64,000 bases of DNA from the NCBI GenBank assembly GCA_026419785.1, contig JAODTK010001388.1:186001-250000 (forward strand), given 5' to 3'. The position numbers were made by a program, and so were the translations under genes. Shown here one piece after another: positions 60,126 to 64,000 of the stretch (position 1 is its first letter; every line of letters begins with the position of its first letter). The notes beneath the pieces were generated by a model, which was not told the origin of the DNA, did no database searches, and saw nothing but the letters and a program-made list of their open reading frames with translations. Source of the stretch: Sclerodactyla briareus. Its lineage: Eukaryota; Echinodermata; Holothuroidea; Dendrochirotida; Sclerodactylidae.

Positions 60126-61280
60126 TCAGCTCCAAATACGACAGATACGCAATTTTCCGTACCAGTTTTCGTGGTATCTCCTTTTTATTGACTGGAGAAT
60201 ATTGTGAAGCTTCGCTCTGTTCCATTTGATCATTTTACTACCATAAGTAGCTGGGACTGCTTCATAGCTCGTGTTCTCGGGATTTCCCATGGCTTCGTAT
60301 TCGGAAACACCATATGCCTGGATTGCCCTGCCATAAAAAAAAAAAAAAAAAAAAACAACATATTCAATCCTCACCAACTCGTCTGATGATTGGTTTCATC
60401 GTTTGTGTAATTTTATTTTCTTGTTACGCTTCACGACTTAATTATAACTACATAATGCCAAATATTAAAGAAAAAGGAGAAACTCCACCGATGAGTATGT
60501 AGAATTGAAGTTTGTTCGTTCTCCAATCCCATATCTTCATCCGATGTAATATTCTTAAATATTGTGAAAGTCTGTCCGGTGTAGTTATTCTGTCGTGTTA
60601 TCAGCATGGTGATTGGCGTTGTTGCAGTGTTGAGTGTTGAGCATTCTCCTGGAAGAGCTGCTGAACCCGCCGATTGATGACGGTATCGCGTGCAGAAAGT
60701 GAATACTAGTCCAAGCAACACCTCGGGTTAGAACCTGACTCCTTAGTAGCAGTCAAATCTCGTATAATTATCTTCGAGTGTCAACGGTCCACCTGACTCG
60801 TATGATCTGTTTATGTCGTCCATTATTTCATTGTAATTTTGTGCATTCTTTTCCGAACCGATATCGAACCACCCTCAGTTTTGAACGGTCTACAGTAGGC
60901 CTGATTTGGAGAGTATCTCCGACAGCGTATGCCTCTCCAGATGTCTCATTCCTGAAGCATGCTAGTTTACCGCTCTTGATGTGCAAACGAAGCTCGCCTT
61001 TCTCTTCAGACACACCTTTATCGCTTACAAAATTCACCCAACATACGTACGTTCCATTATGCTTGTCCGTCAGTTGCGGTATTGTGTACTCCAGGATATC
61101 CTCCGTTTAAATTGGACGCAACGCTCCTTCCCCTGCTTTATTAGTATCGTAATGTTTGCCTTGTCTGGGCCGATTGTACAGCATACTAAAGTAACGTTTT
61201 TCTTGTCCCACAAATACAACTTCGTTAGATTCGGGGTCTTTCAAATTAAATAGAACCCCCTGGGAATAGAGAGGCTAACA
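60126..61280 (-). pseudogene. Ig-domain receptor, copy 2, frame-broken
   Basis: Minus strand, paralog of 31379-32511. The Ig exon starts after TTCTCATTATATTCAG (61281) and keeps PQLTDKHNGTYVCWVNF and ACFRNETSGEAYAVGDTLQ. Breaks occur near 61190 (an extra A in GAAAAACG) and near 61100, and a TAA replaces a Tyr codon after RFDCY. The part before the membrane differs from copy 1 and has two glycosylation sites (NNYTG, KNITS). A helix LQFYILIGGVSPFSLIFGIM (60452-60515) ends at a donor AT|GTAGTT. A 124-bp intron (60451-60328) has a T21 tract before ATGGCAG. The last exon (60126-60327) joins in phase and encodes a tail with EYEAM (YxxM) and TSYEAV (TxYxxV), ending at TGA. The tail looks intact although the ectodomain is damaged, so some breaks may be assembly error. 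Confidence 0.55.
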
Positions 61281-62965
61281 CTGAATATAATGAGAATGAT
61301 TTTTGTGACCCTGGCGCTAACTCATCTTCATGTTGATATTACCTTCCCACAACAAAAGGCTAACGATACGTTGAGACAAAGAAACAACAATCGTGCTCGT
61401 GGTCGAGAATTGCGTCCGTACTAATCATGCGTCCTTCTCCAATGTAACGGCGTTTCAAAAAAGAGAGCAGGCAATGGGTTAGAATGGATCCCCCACGTAA
61501 AATATTCATTAGAAAATATGCAGTAAATATGACTGGTAAGGTTAACCAATATATAGAAGTCGCATGATAGCAAACTGTTCAGGTAAGGACATTCACAGGT
61601 AGAGATTTTCCTTTTTCAGAGCGATGGTCGAGCATTTTCTCTTTCAAATTCCTAGCCCAACAAACTGCTAGAAGGTAGCTTGTCAAGTGGTTGAAAACGC
61701 CAATCACTGAACAAAGCACATGTCTTGTTGAAACCATCAAGTTTCGACAGCAGGTTAGCTTCCGCTCTCATAATTATATGAGCCCATATGCCCAACACAT
61801 ACACATGGCGTCGTTTAGCCAAGAAAAAAAGTACAGTACCCCGCCTTATCACCATGTCTTTTGACTATTCTGAACCCTGGCAGGTATCCAGTCGGCAAAC
61901 CAAAGGGGGAAAGTACCAAGGTATTCTAGCCACCTTTTGATTGATCAGGCTTCCTCCTGGCGTTACACCAAACACGAACTTCCAGTTCAAGCAACATTCA
62001 CACCTCTGATTACAGTCGATTCGAATAAAAACACCATAAAAAGGTAACGTTTGTTACTTTTACCAGGTGCTGATTTCTTGTGGATTTCTTGTGCGAGCCT
62101 CCTTAGGGAGAGGACCGCCTAATATCGTCACGTATTGAACTGGTCTGGTGCTTTGATCATCAAATTCCTATTTGCCCTGTAACGACACTGTGAACAATCT
62201 ACTGTCGAATTGCAGAAGATTTGCAGGTAATTTACTGTTATTTGAATTGCCAGTAATATACAGTGAATTCTACAGTAAACTGAGGTCTTCAGTGAAATTC
62301 AAAGTAAATCACTGTAAACTCAATTCACAGTAAATTATATAAAAAAATTAAAAAAATTTTTTTACAGTGTGTGTCTTAGAATACATTACAACTTCTAAGA
62401 GTTCCGATCAGCACAAAAACCTCATCGAACTAACACTCATGATCACCAAATAATCGGAATAGTTATATTAAATCTCTAACCATGATACCACATTTGTATG
62501 TTACTTCAAACAATAAAATGGAAAAGATATAGTCATGTCCTCTACATTCTGGCAATTGTTTTGATCCGACTTAGTCACTGCTAGTGTCCTGAACTAGAAC
62601 TAGTATATTAAAGACAGTTTTTATAACATTTCAGAGATCCTGTACAGATTTGATCTCGAAAATTGTCTGAACATGTCTGTGTTATGAATGTAGAGAGTGG
62701 CAATGACCTATCCTGGAGTGGCTGTCGCCTCTTGGAAAGTTCGTTGGTTTCGAAAAAAAACTGTCTTCAAAAATTCTAGGTTCAATTCTAAGTTCCCAAT
62801 GATAAGTACTGCCGCTTCCGGGTGAACCTCTGCAAACCCAACCATTGATGATTGGTAGTTGAATATGATGAGTCCGACACGAACGACAGACGAAGTTACT
62901 GAAACGTCTGTGCAAACGACGATGAAATTTCATTTTTCTTCTCTCAGAAATACTGAAAAACAAAT
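60730..62965. repeat. Paralogous block f, copy 2
   Basis: Counterpart of 32000-34750. It lacks the compound microsatellite of copy 1 and instead carries a 184-bp MITE (62186-62369). Confidence 0.8.
62186..62369. mobile_element. MITE with CACTGT ends
   Basis: CACTGTGAACAATCTACTGT at the left and TTTTTTTACAGTG at the right are inverted CACTGT termini around an interior rich in TTTACTGT/ACAGTAAAT motifs. The segment is missing from the paralog at about 33390, so it inserted after the duplication. No clear target-site duplication. Confidence 0.65.
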
Positions 62966-62967
62966 AC

Positions 62968-63490
62968 ATGTACGACGATGCTATTCATATCCTGTTTTCT
63001 TTGTTGCAGAATACCTGTGAAAACGATAAAAACGCCTAAATGAACGGAATGTATATTTAACTATATGACAGATAGAAATATTAATATCTTACATTAATAT
63101 TTATCCTACGACTATATAATCGTTCATCGTATCGGCTCCTACAGAAGATTTGGAGAGAACGAGAATGAATCCTCGACTCCTTTAATCACTGGTGTCAACA
63201 AATCCCACTGAATGCAATGGTACTGGGAGATTGCCTATATTTTTTTGTTTTGTAAAATGTTGTTATAAGTAAACCCATTGTCAAAAACGTACACCTCAGA
63301 TGTATTGTATTGTTACGGCAATGAAATTAGATTAAGGTTTCCGTATTGAATGACAGTACGAAAAAACACATTAACTGCTACTATGCATTCAACACATTAT
63401 TTTTGCATGTATGACTTGAAAGGAAAGGTCAATAAATCAAGTGATGTCAATTAAGTTTGTTTTTTTTCTGCTATAAGTTTGTTTAAAAAC
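62968..63490. repeat. Paralogous block a, copy 4
   Basis: Closest to copy 1 (4870-5371). At its right end (63493) it has the uninterrupted TTCCGAACTTCCAT junction that is the empty site of the hAT-like element in copy 1. Confidence 0.85.
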
Positions 63491-63492
63491 AA

Positions 63493-64000
63493 TTCCGAAC
63501 TTCCATCTACGCGCGTAGTCAACGTAGATTTAACATATTCGTATTTCTGGAAACGTCACTAACTTCAACTTGGTTCCTACCCACATCCATATGGCCTTCG
63601 GACCCCAAATTGTTAGCTTATATACGGTCCTTCCTCGCTCATCCTAATCAACCCCATTCAATTCAAGAAACTTAGAGAGGGAATTAGTGTCATTGTGTCC
63701 TCAGGTCACAGTGTTCCTCTTGGAACAAAACCAGTGGAGGTTTTGTACAGTGGAACGCTGCCTACTTGCAGGAAATATCCTGCCTTTCGCGGCGTATGTT
63801 TTGGCACAATGTACCGAAATTTGAAAGATGGGCAAAGTCATCGACACCTTAAAGAAGTTACATCTTCTTAACAGTTTCGTTCTAATCCCGCCTGACTATT
63901 TTGTGTGGAAGTGCATCAGGTGAAAATACTACACCTAGCGGGATACATAAGCGATTTATTGACCATTGGTAATTACTGACAGTTCCACATGAAACTTACC
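63493..64000. repeat. Paralogous block b, copy 2
   Basis: Counterpart of 7283-7850, running to the window edge. Block a and block b are contiguous here, as inferred for copy 1 before the transposon arrived. Confidence 0.85.
63828..63923 (+). CDS. Conserved 31-codon ORF, copy 2
   Basis: Paralog of 7651-7746 with identical length and no indel. It begins MGKVIDTLKKLHLLNSFV and ends YFVWKCIR, then TGA. The central residues (LIPPD here, VKSGE in copy 1) have diverged. The ATG context and stop positions are kept while sequence just upstream has several one-base indels. Product unknown; a microprotein, an upstream ORF or chance are all possible. Confidence 0.4.
   Translation: MGKVIDTLKKLHLLNSFVLIPPDYFVWKCIR

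Overview
This window looks like a repeat-rich piece of an animal nuclear genome, not a microbial or viral one. There are no dense open reading frames or operons. Possible coding pieces are short and flanked by splice-like GT/AG signals. Most of the length is decayed transposons: a tRNA-derived SINE, reverse-transcriptase LINE fragments, hAT-like elements with CA(G)..TG ends and GC-rich MITEs. Long poly-G/poly-C tracts (13-21 bases) and degenerate roughly 300-bp satellites are also present. Frequent AGGCCT and TACATGTA words, the SINE type and the satellites suggest a marine invertebrate deuterostome, most likely an echinoderm; this is a recollection-level guess. Many differences between paralogous blocks are single-base indels, some in homopolymers, so part of the frame damage may be assembly error.

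Layout. 0-4.9 kb is repeat debris with a SINE. 4.87-15.4 kb holds one set of duplicated blocks, a 1.9-kb hAT-like insertion with target-site duplication (5380-7282), a conserved 31-codon ORF, and a possible first coding exon beside a CCAAT/CRE cluster. 15.6-30 kb is mostly satellites, a tandem MITE array and terminal-inverted-repeat elements. 31.4-42.2 kb holds a second block set: a one-domain Ig-type membrane receptor on the minus strand, a LINE insertion and a long paralogous stretch. 42.7-54 kb holds scattered unidentified coding-like pieces (42.7, 47.6, 50.1-51.8 kb) and a GC-rich element. 54.3-64 kb holds a third and fourth block set, including a second decayed Ig receptor whose last exon carries YxxM and TxYxxV tyrosine motifs.

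Unifying picture. Several blocks occur two to four times: block a four times; b, c, d, e and f twice each. The window is therefore part of an old, locally duplicated cluster containing Ig-superfamily receptors, broken up by lineage-specific insertions. Because the copies are paralogous, they serve as empty sites that reveal insertions and as a conservation test that highlights the 31-codon ORF. I found no rRNA, intact tRNA, CRISPR array or complete transposase gene. Functions of all non-Ig coding candidates are unknown.
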